Part shown: in pieces, positions 16,234 through 28,836 of the stretch
Position numbering within the stretch: position 1 is the first letter of the stretch
Layout of the letters: every line of letters starts with the position of its first letter
From: Methylobacterium frigidaeris
GTDB taxonomy: Bacteria > Pseudomonadota > Alphaproteobacteria > Rhizobiales > Beijerinckiaceae
Direction: 5' to 3'
Assembly (NCBI RefSeq): GCF_022179185.1
Contig: NZ_BPQJ01000002.1
Location: 62,001 to 126,000 of the forward strand
Length of the DNA: 64,000 bases
Translations under genes and position numbers: made by a program
Notes under the pieces: model-generated
Database searches by the model: none
The model's input: the letters and a program-made list of their open reading frames with translations, nothing else
What the model was told of the DNA's origin: nothing

Positions 16234-17694
16234 ATGTTTTGGAAGCATCGGGAGAACTTGTCGGACGCTACAATGAGCGCTCTCAGCAAGTCCCTCGCCA
16301 TCATCGAGTTCAACCTTGACGGCACGGTGATCCAGGCGAACACCAATTTTCTCAACTTGCTCGACTACCGGCTGGACGAGATCGTCGGGCAGCATCACCG
16401 AATGTTTCTCGACAAGGAGGCTGCGGCTTCGCCCGACTACGCGATGTTCTGGGATAAGCTGCGGGCGGGCGAGTTCTTCGCCGACGAGTTCCTGCGCTTC
16501 GGCAAGAACGGCAAGCGCATCTGGCTCGAGGCGACCTACAACCCGGTCTTCGACGCCACCGGCAAGCCCGTCAAGGTGGTCAAGCTCGCCGCCGACATCA
16601 CCACGAAGAAGAACGAGATCAGCCGTCTCCTGACGATGATCGAGGGCATGCCGGTCGCGGTGATGACCGCCGACCCGCACAACGACTTCCGCATCGACTA
16701 CATGAACGGCGCCTCGCGCCGCACCCTCGGCCCGCTGGCGCAGTACCTGCCGGTCGCGGCCGATCTGATGGTCGGCACCTCGATCGACGTCTTCCACAAG
16801 AACCCGTCGCACCAGCGCCGGATGCTGGCCGATGCGAGCCGGCTGCCGCACCGGACCCGGATCAAGCTCGGGCCGGAGGTGCTCGATCTGCAGGTCTCGG
16901 CGATTATGGGGCCGGACGGCACCTATATCGGGCCGATGCTGACCTGGGCCGTGGTGACCGCGCAGGCGACCATGGCCTCCGACGTGTCGCAGGTGGTGAA
17001 CGCCATGAGCTCCGCGGTCGAGGAGATGCAGCGCTCCGCCAACGGTCTCGGCCAATCGGCCGATGAGGCGCGCGAGCGCGCCGCCACGGTGGCGGCTGGC
17101 TCGGAGGAGATGACCGCCGCGATCCAGGAGATCGCCGGCCAGGTCGGGCGCGTCTCCGAGCGCGCCCAGCAGATCGCCGCCCAGGCCGAGGCGACCGACG
17201 CCACGGTGCGCAGCCTCTCGGCCAAGGCCCGCGAGGTCGATTCGGTCGTCGGCATGATCTCCACCATCGCCGACCAGACCAATCTGCTGGCGCTCAACGC
17301 CACGATCGAGGCGGCCCGGGCGGGGGCGGCGGGACGAGGCTTCGCGGTGGTGGCCGCCGAGGTCAAGGAGCTGGCCGGCCAGACCGCCAAGGCGACGGGC
17401 GAGATCACCCAGCGCATCGGGGACATCCAGGGTGCGACCGGCGATGCGGTGGCGGCGATCGCGACCATCACGGCTGCGGTGGCGGAACTGTCGCGGCTGA
17501 CGCTGGCCATCGCCAGCGCGGTCGAGCAGCAGGCCGCCTCGACGCATGAGGTGTCGTCGAACATCGTGGCGGTGTCGGATGCTGCGAACGCCACGGGCCG
17601 GATCGCCGAGACGGTCCGGACGGTGTCGGAGAGCCTCGCCGGTCATTCGAGCGGCCTGACCGGCAGCGTGGAGAAGTTCCTGAAGGCGGGGTGA
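16234..17694 (+). CDS. soluble PAS-containing methyl-accepting chemotaxis protein
   Basis: A 486-residue receptor with no membrane helix. A PAS domain with PAC (about 15-125: [20 protein letters not shown] and the PAC-like [10 protein letters not shown]) is followed by a second, shorter PAS-like region (about 130-245), then the coiled-coil MCP signalling domain. The latter carries the conserved hairpin tip [19 protein letters not shown] that docks CheA/CheW. Aer-like heme or flavin sensing is possible through PAS, but no ligand residue can be assigned. An isolated receptor gene under an apparent CtrA box fits coordination with flagellar genes. Confidence 0.9.
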   Translation: MFWKHRENLSDATMSALSKSLAIIEFNLDGTVIQANTNFLNLLDYRLDEIVGQHHRMFLDKEAAASPDYAMFWDKLRAGEFFADEFLRFGKNGKRIWLEATYNPVFDATGKPVKVVKLAADITTKKNEISRLLTMIEGMPVAVMTADPHNDFRIDYMNGASRRTLGPLAQYLPVAADLMVGTSIDVFHKNPSHQRRMLADASRLPHRTRIKLGPEVLDLQVSAIMGPDGTYIGPMLTWAVVTAQATMASDVSQVVNAMSSAVEEMQRSANGLGQSADEARERAATVAAGSEEMTAAIQEIAGQVGRVSERAQQIAAQAEATDATVRSLSAKAREVDSVVGMISTIADQTNLLALNATIEAARAGAAGRGFAVVAAEVKELAGQTAKATGEITQRIGDIQGATGDAVAAIATITAAVAELSRLTLAIASAVEQQAASTHEVSSNIVAVSDAANATGRIAETVRTVSESLAGHSSGLTGSVEKFLKAG

Positions 17695-17720
17695 CGCCGA
17701 GCAGGCGAAGACGATGGAAC

Positions 17721-17749
17721 AGGGCGGCGGAGCCGGGCTCCGCCGCCCT
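17721..17749. terminator. bidirectional terminator between the chemoreceptor gene and pccB
   Basis: AGGGCGGCGGAGC (17721-17733) and GCTCCGCCGCCCT (17737-17749) form a perfect 13-bp stem with a 3-nt loop between two convergent genes, 27 bp and 7 bp from their stop codons. On the plus strand it is followed by TTCCG. Confidence 0.7.
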
Positions 17750-17755
17750 TCCGCG

Positions 17756-19300
<1,545 letters not shown>

Positions 19301-19470
19301 TCCTGGAGAAGAGTCGCGCGCCCGCCGGGAGGCTTCCGACCCGGGACTTGCCCCGCGTCAGAATTGGCCATGCTGCCTTGGCCGTGAAGCGGCCTTAGCA
19401 CGCGCCGGGGCGCGGCGAAAACTCGGTCTTTTCGGGCGGGCATGGAGGCCGACAGCGGCCGAAACGCGAA

Positions 19471-19506
19471 GGGCCGCGCCCTCCCCTCGCGGGGGTGGCG
19501 CGGCCC
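19471..19506 (-). terminator. terminator hairpin downstream of rfbA
   Basis: GGGCCGCGCC (19471-19480) pairs with GGCGCGGCCC (19497-19506); the enclosed bases (CCCC/GGGG) extend the stem further. It lies 36 bp past the end of the rfb operon and before pccB, on the same strand, separating the two units. Confidence 0.65.
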
Positions 19507-19542
19507 TCGATTCAGGGGTCAATGGACCGGAGCAGAGGCCGA

Positions 19543-20433
19543 TCAGAGCAGGGCTTGACCCGGCTCCTCCTCGCGGGCGAGGCGCAGCAGGCTCTGGCCG
19601 TAATTGGTCTTGGCGAAGAGCTGGCCGCGGGCCACCACCTGCTCGCGGGTGATGAAGCCTTGCGTGTAGGCGATCTCCTCCAGGCAGGCGACCTGCATGC
19701 CCTGGCGGTGCTGGATCACGCGGACGAACTCGCCGGCCTCGAGCAGGTTGTCGTGGGTCCCGGTATCGAGCCAGGCATAGCCGCGGGACATGCACTCGAC
19801 ATGGAGCTGGCCGCGGTCGAGATAGGCCTGGTTGACGTCGGTGATCTCCAGCTCGCCGCGGGGCGAGGGCTTCACCGCCGCCGCGATGTCGAGCACCTGG
19901 TTGTCGTAGAAGTAGAGACCGGTCACCGCCCAAGGCGATTCCGGGTTCTTGGGCTTCTCGACCAGCTTGGTGGCGCGGCCCTGCTTGTCGAGGGTGACGA
20001 CGCCGTAGGCCTCCGGCTGGTCGACGTGATAGGCGAACACCGTAGCGCCGGTCTTGCGGTCACGCGCCTTGGCCAGAAGCTGGCGCATGCCGGCGCCGAA
20101 GAACAGGTTGTCGCCGAGCACCAGCGCGACCGGGTCGTCGCCGACGAATTCGCGACCGATGATGAAGGCCTGGGCGAGGCCCTCCGGCTTCGGCTGCAGC
20201 GCGTACGAGATGGTGATGCCGAACTGCTCGCCGGTGCCGAACAGGCGCTTGTAGTTGTCGATATGCTCCGGCGACGAGATCAGCAGGATGTCGCGGATGC
20301 CGGCCAGCATCAGCACCGAGACCGGGTAGTAGATCATCGGCTTGTCGTAGACCGGCAGCAGCTGCTTGTTGATCGCCAGCGTCGCCGGGTGCAGCCGCGT
20401 GCCGGATCCGCCGGCGAGCACGATGCCCTTCAT
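19543..20433 (-). CDS. rfbA: glucose-1-phosphate thymidylyltransferase
   Basis: A 296-residue nucleotidyltransferase making dTDP-glucose from dTTP and glucose-1-phosphate, the first step to dTDP-L-rhamnose. [11 protein letters not shown] (6-16) is the signature binding loop, followed by [15 protein letters not shown] and [14 protein letters not shown] and the RmlA-type C-terminus are present. The ATG at 20433 directly precedes the Rossmann strand and has GAGGAG upstream; an in-frame start 30 bp earlier overlaps rfbD and is disfavoured. It is the last gene of rfbCBDA, 13 bp after rfbD. Confidence 0.95.
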   Translation of the reverse strand: MKGIVLAGGSGTRLHPATLAINKQLLPVYDKPMIYYPVSVLMLAGIRDILLISSPEHIDNYKRLFGTGEQFGITISYALQPKPEGLAQAFIIGREFVGDDPVALVLGDNLFFGAGMRQLLAKARDRKTGATVFAYHVDQPEAYGVVTLDKQGRATKLVEKPKNPESPWAVTGLYFYDNQVLDIAAAVKPSPRGELEITDVNQAYLDRGQLHVECMSRGYAWLDTGTHDNLLEAGEFVRVIQHRQGMQVACLEEIAYTQGFITREQVVARGQLFAKTNYGQSLLRLAREEEPGQALL

Positions 20434-20446
20434 GATCTGATACTCC

Positions 20447-21346
20447 TCAGGCTTGTTTCGCACGCGGACCGATCAGCTGGTCCAGGATGTCGTCGAGGGC
20501 CACCTGCCACGGGCGGGGCGTGAGGCCGAAGGCGGCGGTCAGCGTCTCGGTCGAGAGCTCGGAATTGGCGGGCCGGGTGACCGGGGTCTTGAACGCCGTG
20601 CTCGGGATCGGCTCGACCGGCACCGAGCGGGCGCCGCGGGACGCCGCGCCCGCCATGATGGCACCCGCGAAGTCGTACCAGGTCGTCGCCCCGGCATTGA
20701 CGCAGTGATAGGTGCCGGCAGGGGCGGCCGGATCCTCGGCGAAGCGAAGCGCGATGGCCACCAGGGCGGCGGCGAGGTCGCCGGCGGAGGTCGGGCAACC
20801 GCGCTGGTCGTCGACCACCGTCAGCTTGTCGCGCTCGCCCGCAAGCCGCAGCATCGTCTTGACGAAGTTGGCCCGGTGCGGGCTCACCACCCAGGCCGTG
20901 CGCACCACGGCGTGGCGCGGGTTGCCGGTGCGGACCGCCATCTCGCCGGCGGCCTTGCTGGCGCCGTAGACGCTCACCGGCCGCACCGGCGCGTCGGTGG
21001 CGTAGGCGCCGGTGCCCGAGCCGTCGAAGACGTAGTCGGTCGAGACGTGGATCAGCGGGATGCCGGCCTTCGCGGTCTCCGCCGCCAGATAGGCGGGAGC
21101 CAGCGCGTTGAGCCGCCAGGCGGCGGCCACGTCGCTCTCGGCCTTGTCGACCGCCGTGTAGGCGGCGGTGTTGATCACCGCCGCGAACGGACGCTCGGCG
21201 ACGGCGCGGGCGACCGCGGCCTCGTCGGTGATGTCGAGCGCATCCCGGGTCGGGGCGTGGATCGCCACGCCGTCACCCCAGGATTGCCGCTGCAATTCGG
21301 TGCCGACCTGGCCGCCACCGCCGAGGACGAGGATCTCCCGCGTCAT
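20447..21346 (-). CDS. rfbD: dTDP-4-dehydrorhamnose reductase
   Basis: A 299-residue extended SDR performing the NAD(P)H-dependent last step of dTDP-L-rhamnose synthesis. The glycine-rich loop GGGGQVG (about 8-14), [14 protein letters not shown], the STDYVFDG segment and the YGASKAAGE active-site Tyr-Lys pair are intact. Third gene of the operon, with a 4-bp gap after rfbB and 13 bp before rfbA, so translation is probably coupled. Confidence 0.94.
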   Translation of the reverse strand: MTREILVLGGGGQVGTELQRQSWGDGVAIHAPTRDALDITDEAAVARAVAERPFAAVINTAAYTAVDKAESDVAAAWRLNALAPAYLAAETAKAGIPLIHVSTDYVFDGSGTGAYATDAPVRPVSVYGASKAAGEMAVRTGNPRHAVVRTAWVVSPHRANFVKTMLRLAGERDKLTVVDDQRGCPTSAGDLAAALVAIALRFAEDPAAPAGTYHCVNAGATTWYDFAGAIMAGAASRGARSVPVEPIPSTAFKTPVTRPANSELSTETLTAAFGLTPRPWQVALDDILDQLIGPRAKQA

Positions 21347-21350
21347 GGTC

Positions 21351-22403
21351 TCACTCCGCCGTCAGGCCGAGGCGCTCGCCGGAATAGCGGCCCTCACGGA
21401 TCGGGCGCCACCAGGACTCGTTGTCGAGGTACCAGCGCACGGTGTCCTCGAGGGCCTGCTCGAAGGTGCGGGTGGGCTTGTAGCCCACTTCGGCCTCCGC
21501 CTTGCCCGGGTCGATGGCGTAGCGCCGGTCGTGGCCCGGACGGTCGGTGACGAACTGGATCAGGCGCTCGTGCGGGCCGGCCTCGGGCCGCAGCCGGTCG
21601 AAGATCGCGCAGAGCGTCTTCACCACGTCGAGGTTGTTGCGCACCGAGCGGCCGCCGAGCAGGTAGGTCTCGCCGACCCGGCCCTTCTCCAGCACCGCGA
21701 CGAGGCCGCGGGCATGGTCCTCGACGTGGATCCAGTCGCGCTCGTTCTGGCCGTCGCCGTAGACCGGCAGGTTCTTGCCGTCCAGCGCGTTGAGGATCAT
21801 CAGCGGGATCAGCTTCTCGGGGAAGTGCCGCGGCCCGTAATTGTTCGAGCAGTTGGTCACCAGCACCGGCAGGCCGTAGGTCTCGTGCCAGGCGCGGGCC
21901 AGGTGGTCGGACGCCGCCTTGGAGGCCGAGTAGGGCGAGCGCGGGTCGTAGCGGCTCTCCTCGGTGAAGAAGCCGCCCGGGGGCAGCGAGCCGTAGACCT
22001 CGTCGGTCGAGACGTGGAGAAAGCGGAAGGCGTCGCGCTCCGCGCCGGACAGCGTGTTGTAGTAGGCGCGGGCGGCCTCCAGCATCACCTGAGTACCGAC
22101 CACGTTGGTGCGGATGAAGGCGCCCGGTCCGGTGATCGAGCGGTCGACGTGGCTCTCGGCGGCCAGATGCATCACCGCCTCGGGGCGGAACTCGGAGAAG
22201 AGCGCGCCGACCTTCTCGTGGTCGCAGATATCGGCCTCGGCGAAGCGGTGCCGGTTGTTGCCCTTGAGCGGCATCAGCGAGATCGGGTTCGCCGCGTAGG
22301 TCAGCGCGTCGAGGGTGAGGACCTCGTGACCGAGGTCTTGGACGAGGTGCAGGACCAGGGCCGAGCCGATGAAGCCGCAGCCGCCCGTGACGAGGATGCG
22401 CAT
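21351..22403 (-). CDS. rfbB: dTDP-glucose 4,6-dehydratase
   Basis: A 350-residue extended SDR converting dTDP-glucose to the 4-keto-6-deoxy sugar. TGGCGFIGS (about 6-14) binds NAD+, [11 protein letters not shown] is the RmlB signature, STDEVYG supplies the Thr-Asp-Glu catalytic triad and YSASKAASD the Tyr/Lys pair. [14 protein letters not shown] and the DWIHVEDH region complete the family pattern. The second gene of the operon, separated from rfbC by 110 bp, so a secondary promoter there is possible. Confidence 0.96.
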   Translation of the reverse strand: MRILVTGGCGFIGSALVLHLVQDLGHEVLTLDALTYAANPISLMPLKGNNRHRFAEADICDHEKVGALFSEFRPEAVMHLAAESHVDRSITGPGAFIRTNVVGTQVMLEAARAYYNTLSGAERDAFRFLHVSTDEVYGSLPPGGFFTEESRYDPRSPYSASKAASDHLARAWHETYGLPVLVTNCSNNYGPRHFPEKLIPLMILNALDGKNLPVYGDGQNERDWIHVEDHARGLVAVLEKGRVGETYLLGGRSVRNNLDVVKTLCAIFDRLRPEAGPHERLIQFVTDRPGHDRRYAIDPGKAEAEVGYKPTRTFEQALEDTVRWYLDNESWWRPIREGRYSGERLGLTAE

Positions 22404-22513
22404 GGGGTGGGTGATCTCCTGAAAAACAGTGCCGGTCGGCCGAGCGAGGGGAGGAGGCGAGTCGACTCGCCTTCTGATTGCATGATCGATCGCCGCCGGA
22501 GCGGTAGCGGCCC

Positions 22514-23068
22514 TCAGAACAGCGGCGGCAGATCGGCGAAGCGGGGCGCGACCTTGTCCTTGGCCGAGAGCTGGGCTTCGGCCTCGCTCACCGGCCAGTC
22601 GATCCCGAGGGCGGGATCGTTCCAGAGCAGGTTGCCGTCATGCTCCGGGCTGTAGACGCCGCCGGCGACCTTGTAGGCCACCATCGTGTCCGGCTCGAGG
22701 GTGCAGAAGCCGTGGCCGAAGCCGATCGGCACGTAGAGCTGGTGGCCGTTCTCGGCGTCGAGGCGGGCGGCGACGTGCCGGCCGTAGGTGGGCGAATCCC
22801 GGCGCAGGTCCACCGCGACGTCGAGGATCGCGCCCGAGAGGACCCGGATCAGCTTGGCCTGGGCGAAGGGACGGCGCTGGAAGTGCAGGCCGCGGACGGT
22901 GCCCTGCTGCGCCGAGAAGGACTGGTTGTCCTGGATGAAGTGATCCTCGACGCCGTGGGCGGCCAGGATGTCGGCCCGGTAGGTTTCCGAGAACCAGCCG
23001 CGCGCATCGCCGTGCCGCTTCGGGATCACGAGCTTCACCGCCGGGATCGCCTGATCGATGACCTGCAT
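22514..23068 (-). CDS. rfbC: dTDP-4-dehydrorhamnose 3,5-epimerase
   Basis: A 184-residue cupin-like epimerase. The substrate and active-site motifs [21 protein letters not shown] (containing the catalytic His), [19 protein letters not shown] and [13 protein letters not shown] are complete. Product: dTDP-4-keto-L-rhamnose. First gene of rfbCBDA; the promoter should lie in the 440-bp gap upstream. The operon supplies activated L-rhamnose for lipopolysaccharide O-antigen or exopolysaccharide; no rhamnosyltransferase is seen nearby. Confidence 0.94.
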   Translation of the reverse strand: MQVIDQAIPAVKLVIPKRHGDARGWFSETYRADILAAHGVEDHFIQDNQSFSAQQGTVRGLHFQRRPFAQAKLIRVLSGAILDVAVDLRRDSPTYGRHVAARLDAENGHQLYVPIGFGHGFCTLEPDTMVAYKVAGGVYSPEHDGNLLWNDPALGIDWPVSEAEAQLSAKDKVAPRFADLPPLF

Positions 23069-23508
23069 TCCTGCCCACCTTCCGAAATCGCGCGGCCTGA
23101 CTAATCCCCGGGCTCATGCCCCGCAATCATGGCACAACCGCGTCGGCCGGCCCTGTCAGGAAGCGTAGTCCGGCAGGCTCTACTTTGCCGATGCGAGATG
23201 AGCAAGGTCTGCGGGAGATCGGGCGCGATCGGCCGAGACCAATCGCAAGAGGCGACCACGCGCCCGAGGTGGCTTGATGAGGGCAGCGCTTGCTCTTCAG
23301 CCGGGCGCGATTGCAGTCTCGGCAAGACAATATTTGAGGCGACGTGAGAAGAGAGTCCAGCGACCAGACGAAGGAGGTCGCGGCCGAGCTATTGCACCCA
23401 GCCACGTCTCCGTCGTCTGTGCCGCGCGCGGGCCCGGCCTGTGGCTCTAAAGCATCATGCGTGACGCTTCGATGTCAGCCACCGGCCGCCCGCACGGCAT
23501 GCGTCTTC
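23069..23508. other. 440-bp gene-free spacer between alaS end and rfbC start
   Basis: No credible gene, hairpin terminator or repeat array is seen. GATCGG occurs twice within 16 bp near 23218-23233. The segment should contain the rfbCBDA promoter, but no box can be identified with confidence. Confidence 0.4.
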
Positions 23509-26175
<2,667 letters not shown>

Positions 26176-26363
26176 GGGAAGAATCGTCTCTGCGGAAGGC
26201 GGGCCGGGCGGGCGGGCTTGAAAAGGGGCGCACCGGCGGGCGGCACGCGGATGCATCCGCGTGTCTTTAGTCACGCGCTCCCCCCATGTCGAGGCGAACC
26301 GGCGCCGCTATGTGACCAGGGGCAAGCGCGGCCGCCGGCCCGCCCGGCAGGAACCGAGCCTCG

Positions 26364-26774
26364 ATGACCGACGAAATCCGCCTCCTCGCCTTCTCGGTCG
26401 CCCTCGGCTTCGTCCACATCGTGGCGGCCTCCGCCGCCGGGCTCGGCCAGCGCGGCGGGCTCGCCTGGGCGGCCGGCAACCGCGAGGGCGAGGGCGAGGT
26501 CACCGGCGCCGCCGCCCGGCTGCAGCGCGCCTCGAAGAACTTCTTCGAGACCTTCCCGCTCTTCGCCGCTCTGGTGCTGGCCGCCGCGGTGTCGGGCCGG
26601 CAGGGCGGCGCGGTGGCCTGGGGCGCCCAGCTCTATTTCTGGGCCCGGCTCCTCTACCTGCCGATCTACGGCTTCGGCATCCCGTGGATCCGCACGCTCG
26701 TCTGGGGCGTGGCCATCGTCGGCATCGGCTTCGTGTTCGCCGGGCTGTTCGGCTGGGCCGGACCGGGGATGTAA
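26364..26774 (+). CDS. MAPEG-family membrane protein
   Basis: A 136-residue integral membrane protein with four hydrophobic helices. The basic RLQRASKNFFETFPLFAAL segment after helix 1 matches the MAPEG signature (E-R-x-x-x-A-x-x-N-x-x-E-x-x-P pattern). Eukaryotic members are glutathione- or eicosanoid-metabolising; bacterial short forms are mostly uncharacterised. It is read alone between alaS and recA and converges on recA across a strong shared terminator. Confidence 0.8.
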   Translation: MTDEIRLLAFSVALGFVHIVAASAAGLGQRGGLAWAAGNREGEGEVTGAAARLQRASKNFFETFPLFAALVLAAAVSGRQGGAVAWGAQLYFWARLLYLPIYGFGIPWIRTLVWGVAIVGIGFVFAGLFGWAGPGM

Positions 26775-26781
26775 CGAAAAC

Positions 26782-26810
26782 GGGCCGCCGCGCTCGTCGC
26801 GCGGCGGCCC
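26782..26810. terminator. bidirectional terminator between the MAPEG gene and recA
   Basis: GGGCCGCCGCGC (26782-26793), loop TCGTC and GCGCGGCGGCCC (26799-26810) make a perfect 12-bp stem. On the minus strand it is followed by GTTTTCG, a T-run suited to intrinsic termination of recA; on the plus strand it ends the MAPEG transcript. Confidence 0.85.
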
Positions 26811-26839
26811 TCCTGGTCTTTCAGTACCGTTCCGTCGGA

Positions 26840-27931
26840 TCAGGCCGAGCCCTCGTCGAGGTCATCGGCGGTGGGCGTGGCGTTCTCGAGGATGCGGTCG
26901 GCGACGAGACCCGAATTCTGCCGGATCGAGGCCTCGATCTTGTTGGCGATGTCGGGGTTGTCGCGCAGGAAGCCCTTCGAATTCTCGCGGCCCTGGCCGA
27001 GACGCTGGCTGTCGTAGGAGAACCAGGCGCCCGACTTCTCGACGATGCCGGCCTTGACGCCGAGGTCGATCAGCTCGCCGACCTTCGACACGCCCTCGCC
27101 GAACATGATGTCGAACTCGACCTGCTTGAACGGCGGCGCCACCTTGTTCTTGACCACCTTGACCCGAACGCTGTTGCCGATCGGCTGGTCGCGGTCCTTG
27201 AGGGTCGAGATGCGGCGGATGTCGAGGCGCACCGAGGCGTAGAACTTCAGCGCGTTGCCGCCGGTGGTGGTCTCGGGGCTGCCGTACATCACGCCGATCT
27301 TCATCCGGATCTGGTTGATGAAGATGACCATGCAGTTCGAGCGCGAGATCGAACCGGTGAGCTTGCGCAGGGCCTGGCTCATCAGGCGGGCCTGGAGGCC
27401 CGGCTGCTGGTCGCCCATCTCACCCTCGATCTCGGCCCGCGGGGTGAGGGCGGCCACCGAATCGACCACCAGCACGTCGATGGCGCCGGAGCGCACCAGG
27501 GTGTCGGTGATCTCCAGGGCCTGCTCGCCGGTATCGGGCTGGGAGATCAGCAGGTCGTCGAGGTTGACGCCGAGCTTGCGGGCATAGACCGGATCGAGGG
27601 CGTGCTCGGCATCCACGAAGGCGCAGACGCCGCCCTTCTTCTGAGCTTCGGCGATGGTGTGGAGGGCGAGCGTGGTCTTGCCGGAGGATTCCGGCCCGTA
27701 GATCTCGATCACGCGCCCGCGCGGCAGGCCGCCGACGCCGAGCGCGATGTCGAGGCCGAGCGACCCGGTCGAGACGACCTCGACCTCCTGCACCTTGTCG
27801 CCCTTGCCGAGCCGCATGATCGAGCCCTTGCCGAAGGCGCGCTCGATCTGGGCGAGGGCGGCGTCGATCGCCTTCGACTTGTCTTTGTCCATGGTCGGGT
27901 TTTCCACCAGTCGCATCTGGGGCTGAGCCAT
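26840..27931 (-). CDS. recA: recombinase RecA
   Basis: A 363-residue RecA. Walker A GPESSGKT (79-86), VDAEHALDP, the Walker B region [22 protein letters not shown], loop L2 [25 protein letters not shown] and the C-terminal acidic tail are all present. It coats single-stranded DNA, drives strand exchange and stimulates LexA self-cleavage. The ATG at 27931 gives an N-terminal extension ([12 protein letters not shown]) seen in related species; an internal ATG at MDKDKSK is possible. A near-consensus SOS box lies 66-80 bp upstream. Confidence 0.98.
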   Translation of the reverse strand: MAQPQMRLVENPTMDKDKSKAIDAALAQIERAFGKGSIMRLGKGDKVQEVEVVSTGSLGLDIALGVGGLPRGRVIEIYGPESSGKTTLALHTIAEAQKKGGVCAFVDAEHALDPVYARKLGVNLDDLLISQPDTGEQALEITDTLVRSGAIDVLVVDSVAALTPRAEIEGEMGDQQPGLQARLMSQALRKLTGSISRSNCMVIFINQIRMKIGVMYGSPETTTGGNALKFYASVRLDIRRISTLKDRDQPIGNSVRVKVVKNKVAPPFKQVEFDIMFGEGVSKVGELIDLGVKAGIVEKSGAWFSYDSQRLGQGRENSKGFLRDNPDIANKIEASIRQNSGLVADRILENATPTADDLDEGSA

Positions 27932-27996
27932 CTCGGCGGGTCCTTATGGCAGGAGGGGCGGCAAGTCTCAATCGCGCGGCTGGGTTTCATGTACTC

Positions 27997-28011
27997 GTTT
28001 TGTTCTCGTTC
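27997..28011 (-). promoter_or_regulatory. candidate LexA (SOS) box upstream of recA
   Basis: GTTT-N7-GTTC (27997-28011) differs by one base from the alphaproteobacterial SOS consensus GTTC-N7-GTTC. Its position upstream of recA fits LexA repression. Confidence 0.5.
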
Positions 28012-28054
28012 GGCAAGAGTGGGAACGGAATTCGTCGGGGGACGGCCGAGTCAG

Positions 28055-28474
28055 TCAGCCACCATCGAGGAAGCGGAGCAGGTTGGCGTTCGACCGAGAC
28101 GGCCAGCCGGTGCCGGCCAAATCGGGGTCGTGGCTCCAGATGTCGGCATCGAGGAGCCAGGCCCGGGCGAGGACGTGCGCGTCGGACGTCGAGCCGTTGC
28201 GAGATGCGACGGCGTGGGAGAGGACGCGGGCTGCCTCGGGCAGTTGCCCGGTGTAGGCATCGGCCTCGATCACCGTGAGACTACTCAGAAGCCCTTCCAC
28301 TTGCGCGGTCGTCTCCTCCCGCACGCTTGGCAGGCCGCGCAGCATGCCGAGAACCTCGGCGGCGGTGCGAGCCGACGTGACGAGTCCTCGGCTCACCTGG
28401 ATGATCTCGAAGGTAGCGCGGGACTGTTTTCCGAGGATGACGCCCAGGATGATGTTGGTATCGACGACGATCAC
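28055..28474 (-). CDS. PIN-domain toxin of a type II toxin-antitoxin pair
   Basis: A 139-residue PIN-domain ribonuclease. The acidic active site is complete: Asp5 in VVDTNIIL, Glu40, Asp98 in STSDAH and Asp116/118 in WSHDPDLAG. Members cleave RNA (tRNA or rRNA for VapC types) when freed from their antitoxin. No ATG is available at the domain start, and GTG at 28474 is the only sensible initiator; it begins 46 bp after the antitoxin stop with a poor ribosome site, which would keep toxin below antitoxin. It is read in the same direction as the Phd-like partner. Confidence 0.75.
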   Translation of the reverse strand: MIVVDTNIILGVILGKQSRATFEIIQVSRGLVTSARTAAEVLGMLRGLPSVREETTAQVEGLLSSLTVIEADAYTGQLPEAARVLSHAVASRNGSTSDAHVLARAWLLDADIWSHDPDLAGTGWPSRSNANLLRFLDGG

Positions 28475-28520
28475 CGGCGAGGGAGGACGCGGCGTTCCAC
28501 AGAGACAATCGATCAGATCG

Positions 28521-28763
28521 TCATTCGATGCCGCGCTCCGCCAGCAGCCGGTCGATCGCGGCATTCTCCTCCGGTGTCCGCCGCGCGGCAGCTGCATCAC
28601 TGTCGGCCAGCACCTTGCGCATGTATTCCGGAGACACAATGCGGATCGGCAGCAGGATGCCGACCGTCGCGGTGCCGTTCTTGATCGGCATCGCGTGCGG
28701 CAGGATCTGGATCGCGCCGGCCGACATCCTCTGGAGCTCGCGCATGCTGATCGCGCTCCTCAT
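28521..28763 (-). CDS. Phd/YefM-like antitoxin
   Basis: An 80-residue protein with an N-terminal Phd-like DNA-binding pattern (MRELQRMSAGAIQILPHAMP, a short hinge, then GTATVGILLPI) and a charged, probably disordered C-terminal tail that would wrap the toxin. GAGGAGG sits 5 bp before the ATG at 28763, far stronger than the toxin's site. A perfect 16-bp palindrome lies 15 bp upstream of the ATG. Order antitoxin-toxin and this operator fit an autoregulated module. The Phd assignment rests on motif pattern only. Confidence 0.65.
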   Translation of the reverse strand: MRSAISMRELQRMSAGAIQILPHAMPIKNGTATVGILLPIRIVSPEYMRKVLADSDAAAARRTPEENAAIDRLLAERGIE

Positions 28764-28777
28764 GGCCGCCTCCTCGC

Positions 28778-28793
28778 TACATACATGTATGTA
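28778..28793 (-). promoter_or_regulatory. operator palindrome of the toxin-antitoxin pair
   Basis: TACATACATGTATGTA is a perfect 16-bp inverted repeat, AT-rich in GC-rich surroundings, immediately 5' of the antitoxin ribosome site. Phd/YefM repressors bind short palindromes overlapping their own promoters, so this is the likely autoregulatory site. Confidence 0.65.
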
Positions 28794-28836
28794 AGCCCGG
28801 CGGGCACCAGCCACAGGGATGCGATCCGGGCCGCCC

